This document shows positions 21,950 to 33,125 of a stretch of DNA of 64,000 nucleotides, one piece after another. The notes below the pieces were generated by a model. That model had not been told where the DNA came from, made no database searches, and worked only from the letters and a program-made list of their open reading frames with translations. Each line of letters begins with the position of its first letter. Position 1 is the first letter of the stretch. The DNA comes from Meghimatium bilineatum (lineage: Eukaryota; Mollusca; Gastropoda; Stylommatophora; Philomycidae). The stretch lies in assembly GCA_034231615.1 (NCBI GenBank), contig CM067306.1, positions 44,212,094-44,276,093 on the forward strand, in the 5' to 3' direction. Both the position numbers and the translations under genes were made by a program.

Positions 21950-23250
21950 TCAGTTTGTTAGTTGTCAGATCATCATCATGATAAGCTGGACACGTCCATA
22001 TGTGCTCTGATCTCATATTCAGTATGTCCTTCAGCATATCATTGACTTCTCGTTCTGTGTTAGATGATAACTCTTCTTCCGATTCTTTTTGAGAGTACAG
22101 AAAGTTATTTAAAAAATCAGTATAGACTTGATAGGATACAGAATGAATCTATGTGTATCATTCTTGTATGCCCCATAAATAGTGTGGCAATGCATTTCTT
22201 GCTGATTATCCTACAATGATGCAAAGAGCTGATATTTGCCGTGCACACTTGTACCAGTGTATCAGTACTGACAAGATAAAACAAGACAAAAATTAAAAAA
22301 TTGAAGATCTTGATTAGATCAAAGGAAACATTAAAGAAAAAGAAGTCATGGTTTGGCAGGGTAGAGGAGTTTATTAAACGAGTATGCACATTAGGGGACA
22401 TAGAACCTGAAGAAGAGTGGGAAAGTAAGTTTATCAAGTTCACAACTTCCATTGAAGCCATGAAATCACACTTTCCAAGAAATGTGGCAATAACATTCCA
22501 GTGTATATAATTTAGAAGTCCAGGCTTTAACCAGTGAGAATTCCTCTGATGGGGATATTATTTTTTATACTGATGGGTCTGTGGTTTGACACATAGGCAC
22601 TGCCTAGTCATTTACTGCTCAATGCAGAGGAAAGTTTATTAAGAAAGTTTTTCTATACAACCAGTAGTGTGATGATGGAAGTGATGGCAGTGACGAATGC
22701 AAAGATATGACTAGAGTGCTACATGTATCTGTTACTAATTCTTAGAATTTTTACTAATTCTATGAGTACCGGTATGCTTCGAAAGATTCAATCTAGATAT
22801 CTACGCCATCAATGGCTTGAGTTGAGGATGAAATCTGTGCTGAAGAGAGTACCTTCATTTTTATTTTTTATACCTGGACATAAGAGGGTTGAGGGAAATG
22901 AAGAAGAAGAAGAAACATGCCAACAGGGCCACAGTGACTAGTAGCAGTTCAGTGGACCATGCTGGCTGATATTTTTAATACAACCATGGAGTTGAACCAG
23001 TTGGGAGATTTGGAGTTTATTTCTTCTTCTGTATCAATGGCTAGAATGCAAGACCTGGGAGTGTAACATATTGCAAGAAACAAGTTGTATTGGAAATCAA
23101 AAGAAGTGTTATCAACGAACACAGAACTGGAACAGTCAGTTACCACATGCTGGAGGACATACTTAATATGAGATTAGAGCACCTCTGGACTCTGCACGAG
23201 TGCTATAATGATGATCTAATGACTAAATTGACTAACATCAGAAGCAACAT
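21950..23250 (+). pseudogene. RNase H retroelement NLR-B, copy 3, strongly decayed
   Basis: The + strand at 22300-22460 reads KKKKSWFGRVEEFIKRVCTL, matching the linker of copy 2 (RGKSWMGHAEDIIQSVCRL). Further on, FFIPGHKRVEGNE (about 22860) is a relic of the RNase H end, and INEHRTGTVSYHMLEDIL with MRLEHLWTLHECYNDDL (23110-23220) matches the C-terminal tail. Stops occur throughout. Immediately upstream, 21950-22090 matches the same tail in opposite orientation, so two inverted pieces of the family lie head to tail. From 23251 to 23739 nothing is recognised. Confidence 0.65.
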
Positions 23251-23739
23251 TATTTATGTGTTATATATATTTACAAGTAAGTCTAACTTGTTCTTGTAGT
23301 ACTGAGGACTGATGGCACTTACTGAAGTTAAATGTTTGTGGTTCTTAATGAATTTACATTCCTGTGCACTTTGTGTGTTGTCTGTGTGTCTATCGACCAG
23401 TCCATATTCATAGTAGTTTGAGAATATACGTGTTGGAAGTCTTGACTAAAATCACAATGCTTTTTAGGGATGGGATGTGATCGAATATGAAAGAAGTCGA
23501 CTCAAGGTGCCAGCTAAACAGACCTGGTTCAAATTCCATTTCTACCTTATGATTATTTCTATAATAATAATCCTCTATACTTCTATATTATATTATTCTT
23601 TTGAACTCTGGGGATTGTATAAATTACATGCTCATTAAAACACAGAAATCTCTTGGATAGCACTCCCAGATATTTTAAAGTTGATGTTCTCTGTATGTAC
23701 TATTGTTCCAACATAAATTTGTAGGCGATGTTACTGCAT

Positions 23740-24100
23740 AGAAGATGTGGTGATTTAGAGAGAGCCATGTCATATTATCTTTCCTTGGGTTCTCCAGTGC
23801 TCCACTGGAGTATTACACCACTGGCCAATGTGATCTAAACTACTTTGTAGATATTGAACCACTGTTCCTTGCAAAACAGTTCTAGCAAGTGTCTCATGTC
23901 TCGTTTTATGTCCCAACCGGACAGTTCACCGCTGCCAAAAGTGGTTCTTGATAACTTGCCAAGTTTGTTTATTTGCAGCCATATGAGTGTATCTGTCTTG
24001 TGTTCTATATAGATAATTCTTAACAAATGCTATTGTTTTCAAAAAGTCAGAATCCTTCTTTCCGTGTCTGCATTGAGTGTCCAACTTTCACTGAACTTCG
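23740..24100 (-). pseudogene. RTE-like C-terminal tail relic
   Basis: The minus strand contains IEHKTDTLIWLQINKLGKLS and a region aligned with 62740-63240 (same DNA landmarks TTGTTTATTTGC, CTTGTGTTCTATATA and TCTGCATTGAGT). In the better copy the protein continues LLAQFGHVCQHNYLSKTLLQ, the post-RT tail of RTE-like elements. Heavily mutated. Confidence 0.55.
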
Positions 24101-24174
24101 TATTGTTTACATGTCAATAGTGTATCTAGTTCCTTTGTGGTGGTAACATTGTTTTTCACTGTTAGCTTATATAT

Positions 24175-24211
24175 TCTTGAGAAAGACCTAACGGTTCGAA
24201 ATGTTGAAAAT
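24175..24211 (+). ncRNA. Hammerhead-like hairpin motif, solo
   Basis: Reads TCTTGAGAAA, hairpin GACC-TAAC-GGTT, then CGAAATGTTGAAAA. The bases before TTGA (UUC) can pair with those after GTT (GAA). No Penelope coding sequence adjoins it. The stretch 24212-24719 shows no recognisable feature apart from a short piece shared with 26.0 kb. Confidence 0.4.
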
Positions 24212-24719
24212 GTCTTGTGTATTGTAATTTGTGTTTTCGTGTTTTCACCTCATGACCCCTTAGTCTTAGTGATTAGTCTTAGTCTGTTGTGTTCAAGTGA
24301 AACATCAAAAACTTGTGTTCTATGTAGGTACTATTGTTAATCAGAGATGTCCTGGAGTTGTCCTTTGTTGTCCTAGATACTGTATGTCTCTCAGCCACTG
24401 AGGACTTAATCTGAATTGAGAATAGGAATGATATTCATTATCCTTTCAACTTAAAATCTGCAACAGCTCTTTGAAGTTTCATAATGTAGACACCTCAAGT
24501 TGTGTTATTGAGCTGTTGGAGCAGCCAACATAATGGCTATTTATAGCTATCATAATAACTATCATAATGATACTTTATGAATTGATATCAATAGATAAAC
24601 CTTTTTTAAAAAAAGAAGTCTTTTTAGGCCTTTTCTATTCTCCATCTTTTGTTACTGAACTGCTTTGGAAAATAATCAGCAGATAATAGGAATTAAGTAT
24701 AAAGTATTAAATATGTGGA

Positions 24720-26000
24720 TCATCTTCTTCACACACCGGACATGTCCATAGGTGCTCAGATATCTGCTTCAGTAAATCTCTGAGTATAACAGCTGATGGT
24801 TCCAGTTCTATGTTGGTTAATTGCTCTTTCTGAAATCTTTGTTAGGTGTTCTCTACAGGCCATGCCTATCCTCACTCCCAAGTCACGCACTCTCGGTATT
24901 GACTAATGCTCATTTATTTCAAAATTATCTGATCGTGTGTATTCACGAAGAGCAATGAGTTTGTCTACTCAGTCCATAGGTTGACCTTCTGTTATGGTGG
25001 CAAGGATAACTAATTGGTCAGCCCATTTATCTCCCTCCACACCAGTGAGTCTGGGAACAAAGATAAATGTGAGTTTTCACAGTGACGTCCACATTTTAGC
25101 TCTTTCTAATGACTCCACCCATCCCCTGCGTACATCACCTGTTTTGACTTTCTGAATCATATTCATTGAGTCACTTGGTATGCACGCAGGAATAGGCTTG
25201 AGAGTTTCAGCCAGTTATGTACCTGAGTTATGGCAAATACTTTTCATTGTTACACTGCTTGTTGTTGTGGTAAAGATTTCAATAGCTCCATGTACTGTTC
25301 TTCCTTTTGATCTGGCAGTAAAGGCCCATGCACATCACTGGTGGTGGATTACAAACCCGCCTGTGTAAATCACATCTTTGTCAGTCGCATGTTTGCAGAT
25401 GACTGCCTTGACCTCAGCATCCAAGCTCACAGAGCTGTGTTCCCTGCACTCTCTATTAAGTGTAATGATGGTCTTGACTGCCTCTTGAAAGACCATAGGA
25501 ATAGGTATCCATTCCTCTCCAGGAATTATGCCTTCTGGGATGTAACAGTATCTTCTACACAACCCATCCACAATTTGCCTCTCTTGAGCCTGCTTCTTTT
25601 CACATGTAGAAGTACACTGTATAGTGGGTGGTCTATATCAGGACTCACTGTGAGATATGCACGGTCATGCCACATATCAATTCTGTGAGATATGCTCAGA
25701 AAATTGAGGAGAAACCTCATAGCCACACAGGGTGTGTTCCTTGTGCAACCAAGGATAATCTACGATTCATTTTGAATTTTCTCCAATCTCTCAATCTGGG
25801 GGTGATAGTTGTGCCTACATATTCAGTGACAGGAAGTACAAGAACCTCATATAGGATAATGAGCTGTGATTGTTTAGCATCTGCCACTGCCATCATTCTC
25901 AGAGCTGAAAGTCTTTTGTTGGTTTTTGCGATAACATGATCAATGTGTTCCCGAAAGCACAGGCTGTGATTAAATTGCACACCAGTCATTGTAAGAATGA
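24720..26000 (-). pseudogene. RNase H retroelement NLR-B, copy 4
   Basis: On the minus strand: FREHIDHVIAKTNKRLSALR and EVLVLPVTEYVGTTI (thumb), RLKRGKLWMGCVEDT (linker), EEWIPIPMVFQEAVKTIITL, the RNase H start now reading VIYTGGFVIHHQ (about 25350), and a decayed tail down to about 24720. The catalytic YTDGS has become YTGGF, so the RNase H acid is lost. The RT palm is absent. Order and spacing match copy 2. Confidence 0.75.
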
Positions 26001-26039
26001 GGTCCTGATTACATTGTACCCTCTCATTTCCACCATCAG

Positions 26040-26200
26040 TGTTGCAGAGAGATAATATGAATGTCTTTGCCTACCATTTTGACACAAGCTCTCTGCAGTG
26101 AATGAATGCTTGGTATTTTGACCCTCATGAGAATTTAAGTATCAGGACACCTATGCCAGTCACATGATACTAACTGCATGCTCACTGTTGTCTACAAGTT
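26040..26200 (+). repeat. Dispersed repeat R3, copy 1
   Basis: GCTCTCTGCAGTGAATGAAT, then CTTGG-ATTTTGACCCTCAT and GAGAATTTAAGTATCA are repeated at 48600-48735. Both copies also share AGATAATATGAATGTCT upstream. Function unknown. Confidence 0.7.
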
Positions 26201-26226
26201 GTCAAAATTAATTTTAATCTCCACAG

Positions 26227-26350
26227 GAAAGAGATAGAGGAGAATAAACTTGGATCGGGACCACTTTCTGATCTACTGTTTCACCTGCAACCCAGTTATT
26301 GGTTTGCTGCTCATCTTCATGTCAAGTTTGCTGCTCATGTCCAGCACCAG
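26227..26350 (+). CDS. DBR1: DBR1 exon (AHLHVKF metal-binding motif)
   Basis: Acceptor CACAG ends at 26226 and donor GTATAT begins at 26351. The first base completes glutamine, then 41 codons read [20 protein letters not shown] and [20 protein letters not shown] ending in Q, phase 0. [13 protein letters not shown] is the last catalytic block of DBR1, with both histidines of AHLH that complete the metal and phosphate site. The spacing from the SHDWP block is that of the family. Confidence 0.97.
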
Positions 26351-26599
26351 GTATATTCACTTAGTTTAGTCTCATATTTTTAGATAAATTTTGTAGTGTT
26401 ACAGATTTTTGAAAGTTGGTGGTCATTTCTTTTCATTTCTGTACAATCAGTTGTCAGGTTTGTGTCATTTGTTGGTAAGCTGGCTGGCACCAACATGAAT
26501 AATGCCCTGAGAGCTATAAAAGAAACTTGTTATATACAGTACAAACAATAAAGAATACAAATAATTGGGAATTTTGAGTAGTGTTGAAAGAGGGATGTT

Positions 26600-27710
26600 T
26601 ATGAAAAATGTATGCTCTGCAGAAGGAAAATTAGAAAAATGACAAAGGCGCTGGAAAAGAAATTGAATTCATTTGAAAATAAATGTCTTAGAAGACTGTT
26701 AAATATTGGTTGGGAAGAATTCAAATCAAACATGCAAGTAAGAGAATACACCAAACAGCAATATGTTTCTACAACAATAAGAAGAAAACGATGGACTTAT
26801 ATCGGACATGTACTTAGAATGAATGAAAACAGACTGCCCTTACAAGCATTAAATGAGCACCAGATGGCAGGTTTTTTTTTTTTAGCTGCCACACAAACAA
26901 AAAAAAACTGTTGAACTCCAACTCTGACCTACAGCCTGTGGTATTCCTGACAGATGCAAGGTCAGTGCTTCAAGCTCTCCAGTCTGGAAAACTAACAGAC
27001 TTGCAAAAACTACTTAATGAATTGTCTTACCAGTATAGGGTAACCATGCAGTGGATACCCTCTCACTGTGGAATACCAGGAAATGAAAAAGCAGACCAAC
27101 TGGCTAAGGAAGGTGCTAAGGAAGGTGCTGCCGAAGACCAACCAGATGTACCAATCACCTACCATCAGAAAAAACAGATGATCAAGTCAATAAGAAAGCC
27201 ACAAACACCAACACAAGATGACTTATCATATTATGAACAGACCAGAACAAGTTATAATTCTACGTCTCAGAACAGGACAGAACCGACTCCGCAGTCACAT
27301 GTATACAAAGTTCAAGATTGGCAACACGGCCATGTGTACATGTGGACAGGCAGCACAGAGTGCCAAACATATACTTCAAGAGTGTTCTGAGCATGAAATA
27401 CTGAGGCAGACATATTGGCCAGAGGAAACAACACTGGAATCCAAACTCTATGGGACACTGTATGAACTACAAAAGACAGTGAGTTTTATTAAGGAGACAG
27501 AATTACAGATATAGACAAGTTTCAAGTGAACGAAAGAAGAAGAAGAAGAAGTACCAGATGGCAAAAAAAATCATCATAGAGTATTTGACTATGGGTATCA
27601 ATAACATGCAAGAATTACACACAGTAGTACTACATCATTCGAATTGGAGAATTCTGGTTTCTGCCTTATGCATCGTGTTCCACTCTGAAGGAGCATAGAT
27701 AGATAGATAG
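26600..27710 (+). pseudogene. RTE-like C-terminal fragment split by a nested insertion
   Basis: The part at 26600-26869 reads KALEKKLNSFENKCLRRLLN, then REYTKQQYVSTTIRRKRWTY and IGHVLRMNENRLPLQAL, the conserved post-RT tail of an RTE-like ORF. It resumes after 27553 as GINNMQELHTVVLHHSNWRI and LVSALC, the normal end of this tail. The interruption (26870-27552) is a 5'-truncated NLR-A2 copy. ACCAGATGGCA at both borders is counted once in the original sequence. The host fragment is therefore older than the insert. Confidence 0.8.
26870..27552 (+). mobile_element. NLR-A2 copy 2, nested, with 11-bp target duplication
   Basis: A 683-base 5'-truncated copy: RNase H with VVFLTDARSVLQALQSGKL (second acid), MQWIPSHCGIPGNEKADQLA, then, after an indel near 27222, IILRLRTGQNRLRSHMYTKF, the tail CTCGQAAQSAKHILQEC, and a stop at 27512-27514. 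The 3' end is a (GAA)n tail. ACCAGATGGCA at 26859-26869 and 27553-27563 is an exact 11-bp duplication, which fixes both ends and shows target-primed insertion. The duplicated KEGAKEGAA within RNase H is a 12-base tandem duplication absent from copy 1. Confidence 0.9.
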
Positions 27711-27785
27711 AAGGATTCTACTGTTCTCGTTTAAAAAAATAATATATTTTACTTAAAATTATATAATTTGGTCGCACTACTCACC

Positions 27786-28165
27786 ATTTTGCCTTCGAGA
27801 ATAGATGCCTCAGAAAATTCACAAATACTTATTGGAAAGACTTCAAATCAAACGACATACTAAGAGAGGTGACAAAACAAGAATATGTGATGAACATTAT
27901 CAGAAAACGCCGCTGGACATGCATCGGCCACATACTTAGAATGAAGAAAGACAGAATTCCACGACAAGTCTTCATGTGGACACCAGACGGGAAAAGATAA
28001 CAGGGAAGACCAAAAACAACACGCAGAAGAATGTTTATGAATGAATTAAAATCAACAGGCATAAATGCACAAGACCTGCAATCCCTAGCAACTGACCGAC
28101 AAGCATGGAGAACTATGACATCTGCCCTATGTTCCAAACTTGGCAAAAGAGGAACTGACTGAGTG
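27786..28165 (+). pseudogene. RTE-like C-terminal tail
   Basis: Reads FENRCLRKFTNTYWKDFKSN, then REVTKQEYVMNIIRKRRWTC, IGHILRMKKDRIPRQVF, GRPKTTRRRM and SLATDRQAWRTMTSALC, ending at a TGA near 28160. It is the 3' part of an RTE-like ORF, one in-frame stop after TPDGKR. The same subfamily occurs at 39770-40660. It sits directly downstream of the split RTE fragment. Confidence 0.75.
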
Positions 28166-28284
28166 CTCACCATACATCCCTTGATATTTCAAAAATTTCA
28201 CAACTTGAAAAAAATTAATGATTAAGTCATGGCTTGTCATTTCTTATTCAAACTATGATATGTCAAGTTGCAATAGCCTGCAGA

Positions 28285-28410
28285 TAAAAGGTTATCTAGA
28301 TGGTTCCCAGCAGCCAGCAGATGTCAAATGATAATCATTTTGATGATTCCCAGTAGTCAACAGATATCAAGGAGTAATCATGATGGTTCCCAGTGGTTTG
28401 CTGGTTACAC
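28285..28410. repeat. Imperfect tandem repeat, about 45-base period
   Basis: Three units share GATGGTTCCCAG (or GATGATTCCCAG), CAGCAGAT-TCAA and TAATCAT. Units differ by small indels. From 28411 to 28799 no other feature was recognised. Confidence 0.6.
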
Positions 28411-28799
28411 TCACTCGTCATTCTGTATTGCAAGCATCTAATTTCATTTGTGCCACACTTCATACAAAATTTTATTGAGGAATCACATTTTATATTTTGC
28501 ATGTGTCTACACTTAGCATATGCTTGCTAAGCAAATTTATAGCATTTTCTCACATCCATCTTCAGTTCTCCGTCTAGGTGCAATACTGGCAAGTATATTT
28601 ATTTTCTTATTACCACAAATGCAATCATGTCCATGACAGTAGATCTTTCGATGTCAAGGAGATTGGATGCTGTATTTATATATGTATAATTTGTATTTGA
28701 AATGTGTTGGAAATGTCTAGAAAACTTTGGTGCATAGCAAATGTTTGGTATCTATCATGTTTATTTTAGTTTGTTTTGCATATCTTCTCTTATTGTTAG

Positions 28800-28880
28800 A
28801 CAAAATCTGAGAATGGACTGGCAAAATGTACAAAGTTCCTAGCTCTCGACAAGTGTTTGCCTCGAAGAAACTTCCTGCAG
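28800..28880 (+). CDS. DBR1: DBR1 exon (FLALDKCLPRR block)
   Basis: An 81-base exon, 27 codons in phase 0 at both ends, between acceptor TTAG (28796-28799) and donor GTATTG (28881). It reads TKSENGLAKCTKFLALDKCL then PRRNFLQ. TKFLALDKCLP-R-FLQ is among the most conserved segments of DBR1 and closes the metallophosphoesterase fold. Small symmetric exons like this are easily missed by gene prediction. The next exon is 15.7 kb away. Confidence 0.97.
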
Positions 28881-29219
28881 GTATTGTTCATTTGTAACTC
28901 TTGTAATAAATTCTCCAGCAGATGTTTGTACAATCTTGATATACAGTATATTATTAATATCTAGATAACCTGAGAATACTGATTTAATGTGGTTGCCTTC
29001 TGTGCTTGATATTGAAAGTTTGGATTGAAATTTCACACAGATGGACAGATCTATGCAAATCCATCCATAAATACTTAATCCATCATTGCCGTGAGGGTAG
29101 TATGATGCATGTTAAAATGAAATACAACCAAATGGGTTTATTACAATATTTGGAAAGGTACATCAGTAGTTGTGTTATAATTAAGTAAAGCAATTATTAG
29201 GGAACATTTATGCACCTCG

Positions 29220-29640
29220 AATCATCAGAAGGAATCACCATAGACATTCAAATATGCATCCTGTTGTTTGGGTAAACAGTGAATTCCAACCAAGAAGAAA
29301 GATTGTTTTCTCATTGAACCATGTGGTCACCACTGTCATGACATTTTTTATCAAATTAGAATCATTATCATTTTATAGCTTTCTTTACGGGTCCAAACAA
29401 ATGAAAGTCACATCTTAACAGAACAGGGCTGTAGGCTGAATGAGGCAGAACCTCCCATCTTTTCCATGCTAATGCTTCCTGCACAACATTTGCAATATAA
29501 TGGTGAACATTATTATGCACCAGAATGACGCCACACAACATCATGTCAGAATGCTTATTCTTGATATCAGTATACAACTTGTCTAATGTATCCTTGTAGC
29601 AATAGCATTGATGTTCACACTAGGTTCTATGATGTTTTGG
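29220..29640 (-). pseudogene. mariner-type transposase C-terminal part
   Basis: The minus strand reads GVILVHNNVHHYIANVVQEA, then WEVLPHSAYSPVL and CDFHLFGPVKKAI. This is the C-terminal catalytic half of a mariner transposase, whose usual form is HDNARPH, then WEVLPHPPYSPDL and CDYHLFGPL. The aspartate of HDN has become asparagine (HNN), while the last aspartate in CDFHLFG is kept. C-terminal remnants such as TTWFNEKTIFLLGWNSLF follow to about 29220. With one catalytic acid lost and no N-terminus it is inactive. From 28881 to 29219 no other feature was found. Confidence 0.85.
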
Positions 29641-29719
29641 AAACTATATAACTCATGCTGATATTTAGCATCAAAATATTAATTAAAATACATATTGAGC
29701 ACCAACGTGAATTATACCA

Positions 29720-30815
29720 CACTTTCATTGATTTTATGAAGACCTTTTGGAAAGAACTCTTAAAGAAATTGTGAAATTGCAGGGTTAACTCAAGAATGTA
29801 CAAATGTGTAAAAGCATATAGGCATAATAGAAGAGCCAGGGTACAATTGGATGGTCACAAGAGCAAGATAGTCCTTGGTCCCCCAGGAAGGAGTCCTGTC
29901 ACCCACACTTTTCTTGGTTTACATCAATGACCTAGATGCCGAACTACCACATAGAATGAAAGTGGCAATGTATACTTATGACCTGGTTCACGGAAAAACA
30001 TGCGAACAGTGGCCACTAAACAAATACAAAGAGCTATTGATGCTTTAACCCTATGGGCAAATAGATGGTGCGTCAGCATTGACACAGATAAGTGCAGTAC
30101 TACACTCTTTACCCTCTCACAAAATCAAAAAGTCAGTGTTTTTAAGATGGATGGAGAACTTTTGAAAGATGACAAACAACCCACATACCTTGAAGTTAAT
30201 TTTGATGATAGGCTGACATGGAGGCAACACATAAACAAATTAACAACAAAAGTCAGGAGGACGTTAGCTATCCTGAGAAAACTAAGTGGAATCATATATG
30301 AGAATTAGAGAGCCAGTGAGAATATACCCTGTACACAAAGTTTACACAAAGGTATAAGAGCATACCTAGAATGGTTTCAGCAGTTTCAGCTGCATGGTGC
30401 CCTGCATCAAACAGCATGTTACAGGATCTATATAAAGCGCAAAACCAGGTACTTAGATAATTTTTGGAGCAATGAAATCAACATCCACAGCAGAAAATGG
30501 GGAAAATGCAAACACTTGGCGAACGCAGATACACAAAGGTACTAATACAAGCAGAAAAGTTTCAGTGTATGCCAAGTCATCCAATGAAGGAAAGATTCCA
30601 AAATCTGGCAATGAGGTGACTGAAAAGAAGCTGCTTTATCCACAAAGTTAAATGACTCCATAGACAACTTAAGTCCTACCTGAAGTAGACAACACCTTAA
30701 GGTCTGTACCAGAACAAACCCTTTTGAGATCCACATGAAAAGAATACTGAGCAAGGACAAACAGAACAGTGTGCAGCGAAGGACAGCCACCCTCAGTTTC
30801 CTGGACGAGGAATAT
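29720..30815 (+). pseudogene. I/Jockey-type reverse transcriptase, decayed
   Basis: Motif B appears as VLGPPGRSPVTHTFLVYIND (about 29870-29930), but the catalytic box is now MYTYDLVHG, where relatives have MYADDL. The + frame at 30000-30308 continues with IDALTLWANRWCVSIDTDK, PTYLEVNFDDRLTWRQHI and LRKLSGI. Later pieces, AEKFQCMPSHPMKERF and LKRSCFIHKVK, match the region between RT and RNase H of the element at 9178-13523. Loss of one catalytic aspartate and many stops make it dead. The RNase H part is missing. It may be the RT portion of the NLR-A2 family, whose other copies here all start within RNase H. Confidence 0.7.
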
Positions 30816-30833
30816 CCACAAGACATGTTGTTC

Positions 30834-31235
30834 GTCCATCACAAGTGATGATGACCATTTGTTACATCCACTTTTGAAAATTCAATTTTAGTTATGTCCT
30901 TGATTATGAGTTCGTAGATGGCTAATGAGCCCTATTCGAGCTGTAAATGTCCTTGGACAGTTTGGACATGGAATGACGACTGTAGACGGATCTTGGTCTA
31001 TCCGTGACTTTCTAGCTGCTCTCCGCTGTTGAGCTGCTGCTTTTCTTTTCACAACATGATGCGCTCTTTTTTATTTTAGAACACCATGTAGATCTATTTT
31101 GTGCAAGTTCTTCCCATGTATCGTGGTCTATTTCAAAGGCTTTCAGTGAGTTCTTTAACGAGTCCTTGTAGCGCTTCCTTTGGCCACCTTGAGATCGTAT
31201 ACCCTTCTCTAGCTCACCATAGAGAAATATAAATA
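30834..31235 (-). pseudogene. RTE/CR1-like element, C-terminal tail (3' half of a split copy)
   Basis: The minus strand reads LYGELEKGIRSQGGQRKRYK, then DSLKNSLKAFEID, TWEELAQNRS and, after stops, VIPCPNCPRTF with GLISHLRTH, a C2H2-like zinc-finger end. It continues, without loss, the reverse transcriptase at 33676-34715, whose last residues are LPKILLYGE. The Penelope-like element PLE1 sits exactly between the two. The same tail recurs as relics at 471-660 and 60620-60830. Confidence 0.8.
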
Positions 31236-31292
31236 ACCAAATGGCCAGAGGGTGTCCGACAAAGTGGATGGTGCCGCAGTAACCTAATGAAC

Positions 31293-31842
31293 AAATAGTA
31301 ATGCAAAATGATGTAAAAAGGTTACTAAAACACTTACCTAGCCTATTAATAAAAATATATTTTTAAGAAAAAAAACAAAAAACATACAATAAAACTAAAC
31401 AGGACAATTCTCAACGTATCGGCTCAAATTGAACCTTTTTCAAGAGACAAACAACAGAAAACGACAAAATAAAAAAATAAATAGATGTCTATATTTCATC
31501 AAGCCCTCGTCTCCATAATAGCGCAGGGATGGCAACGCATCTAGTCAAGGTGAAAATGCGTGCATTCATTATAAACAAACCGAAAGTGGGAAATTAGAGA
31601 CACTATAGATGAGTGCAAGAATAATAAAAGAAAAAGATAAGAAAAATACCCCTTTTGTCACTCTATCAGACAGGCAGGTTTTAAGAACATAGTCACAACA
31701 GGCACGACTGAAGGGAACAGAGACAGATGGGGACGTGAGAAAATATTCATGTGACAACCTAGCAAGGCTTGGAAACAACGATCCTGATAACAATACTGTG
31801 AACAGAGAACCATGGTCACCTACGCCAACAAGAATGGCATAT
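31293..31842 (-). repeat. PLE1 upstream arm (inverted)
   Basis: Reverse complement of 33126-33675. It contains the hammerhead-like motif at 31406-31445 on the minus strand. A 74-codon frame in it (MLSGSLFPSLARLS...) is repeated exactly in the other arm simply because the DNA is duplicated; I do not call it a gene. Confidence 0.9.
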
Positions 31843-31873
31843 TGTCAAACAATAAACAATAAGTCGAAATTGT

Positions 31874-32260
31874 TTGACTTGCCCTTTTGTTATTCTCACT
31901 CCTATTTTACAGTTTCCTAAATCACACTTTGATATTCATGATTCTTTTTCATGTGTGTCCCGTAACTTAATATACTCTATCATATGTAAGCGTTGTGATA
32001 TGAAGTATATTGGTGAGACTGGTAGACGTTTAGCTGATAGATTCGCCGAACATCTGAGAGATATCACGAATCATCGTGACTCCCCAGTGGCTAATCATTT
32101 TAACAGCCCGTCACATCATGGTAGCTCTGATGTCTCTGTAACCGGTTTGTTACGTTGTTATACCGGTGACCGGCAACGTCAGTCCTTGGAATATCGTCTC
32201 ATTTGTCATATGGGAGTCTTGCAACCAAACGGAATGAACATTAATCACCGTTTTGTTTGA
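31874..32260 (+). CDS. PLE1 GIY-YIG endonuclease domain (partial ORF)
   Basis: The open frame reads NLIYSIICKRCDMKYIGETG, then RRLADRFAEHLRDITNHRDS, VANHFN and ESLIC-type end SLEYRLICHMGVL, finishing INHRFV. This is the GIY-YIG endonuclease fused to the reverse transcriptase in most Penelope-like elements: the IYSI and YIGETGRRLADR blocks hold the tyrosines and arginine, and EHL the following conserved residues. The CxxC pair IICKRC precedes it. The frame opens directly at the edge of the inverted arm, so the RT is gone and the apparent ATG is not the natural start. The domain nicks target DNA. The motif residues are intact. Confidence 0.9.
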   Translation: MTCPFVILTPILQFPKSHFDIHDSFSCVSRNLIYSIICKRCDMKYIGETGRRLADRFAEHLRDITNHRDSPVANHFNSPSHHGSSDVSVTGLLRCYTGDRQRQSLEYRLICHMGVLQPNGMNINHRFV

Positions 32261-33125
32261 GTTTCCCACCTTTTCTTTATACCCTCTACTCCCGTATTGC
32301 TACTGATTCTTGTAATTATTTGTCTTTGTACACTTTCGTGAATAATTATTATTTTTGTGTTTGCCGTTCTTCTATATAATTCCTTTATGTCTTCTTTCGT
32401 TTGTGTATGTCAATATGTGATTATTTTGTACTCTGCCATTTTGTTATTGTTAAATCATTTACATATTTAGATTTTGATTTCCTCGTTTTTATTGCAGTTG
32501 TCTCTTCGATGGGTGCCCACACATATATAGTTATTTGTATATGCATTTCGTTTTACATGGTTCTATGTATCCACACAATTACTTTGGGCCACACATTTGT
32601 ATGTATACATATGCAGTTGTTATAGCATTATCTTTATGTGAACGAACGTTTATATTTACATTAATATATGTATATGTTTCTATGTGTATGAATGTTCATG
32701 TTATTATTTATACGAGAAAGTGTTTATGTGCATGAATGTTCATATTTGTGTATACATATATATATGTATATTTATGTGAGCGCTTTTTTATGTTAATGCA
32801 CGTATCTCCATTCTGTGTCAATGTGTATACCTATTCTGGTGTGAGCCCTTTCCTGTGTGTGGATACATTTACATGCCTGTGCATTTTGTGTGGGTATCCT
32901 TCACACATCTGTGTCCATCTTGTTATGTGTTTATTTCTTGACTCTTGGTGTGTGTTTACATTTCTATGTATGTTTAGGTTTGGTTTTATATATATGTTTA
33001 TGTCTATATTTGGTTTCACATTCATTCCATGCGTTTTCAAATGTTGATTCTTCTTCTATCCTTCCTTCCCCAAACCCACTCACCCCACCACCACACAACC
33101 TCATCATTACTCATCTATCATTGTC
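32261..33125 (+). other. PLE1 3' region, low-complexity
   Basis: T-rich sequence with repeated TATGTGT/TGTATAT words. Long frames across it (rich in Y, I, C, V, F) reflect composition; a similar frame in opposite orientation sits in the matching part of PLE2 (45575-45770), showing shared ancestry of the 3' regions rather than a protein. Confidence 0.6.

Noticed and set aside
28285-28410. Repeated units considered as a CRISPR-like array
   Set aside because: Only three imperfect units with no constant repeat and spacer lengths, in animal DNA; it is an ordinary tandem repeat.
32401-33050. Several overlapping frames rich in Y, C, I, V and F that look like membrane proteins
   Set aside because: They arise from T-rich, TATGTGT-type low-complexity DNA in the PLE1 3' region. 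The same kind of frame appears in PLE2 in the equivalent place, and no start or codon pattern supports translation.
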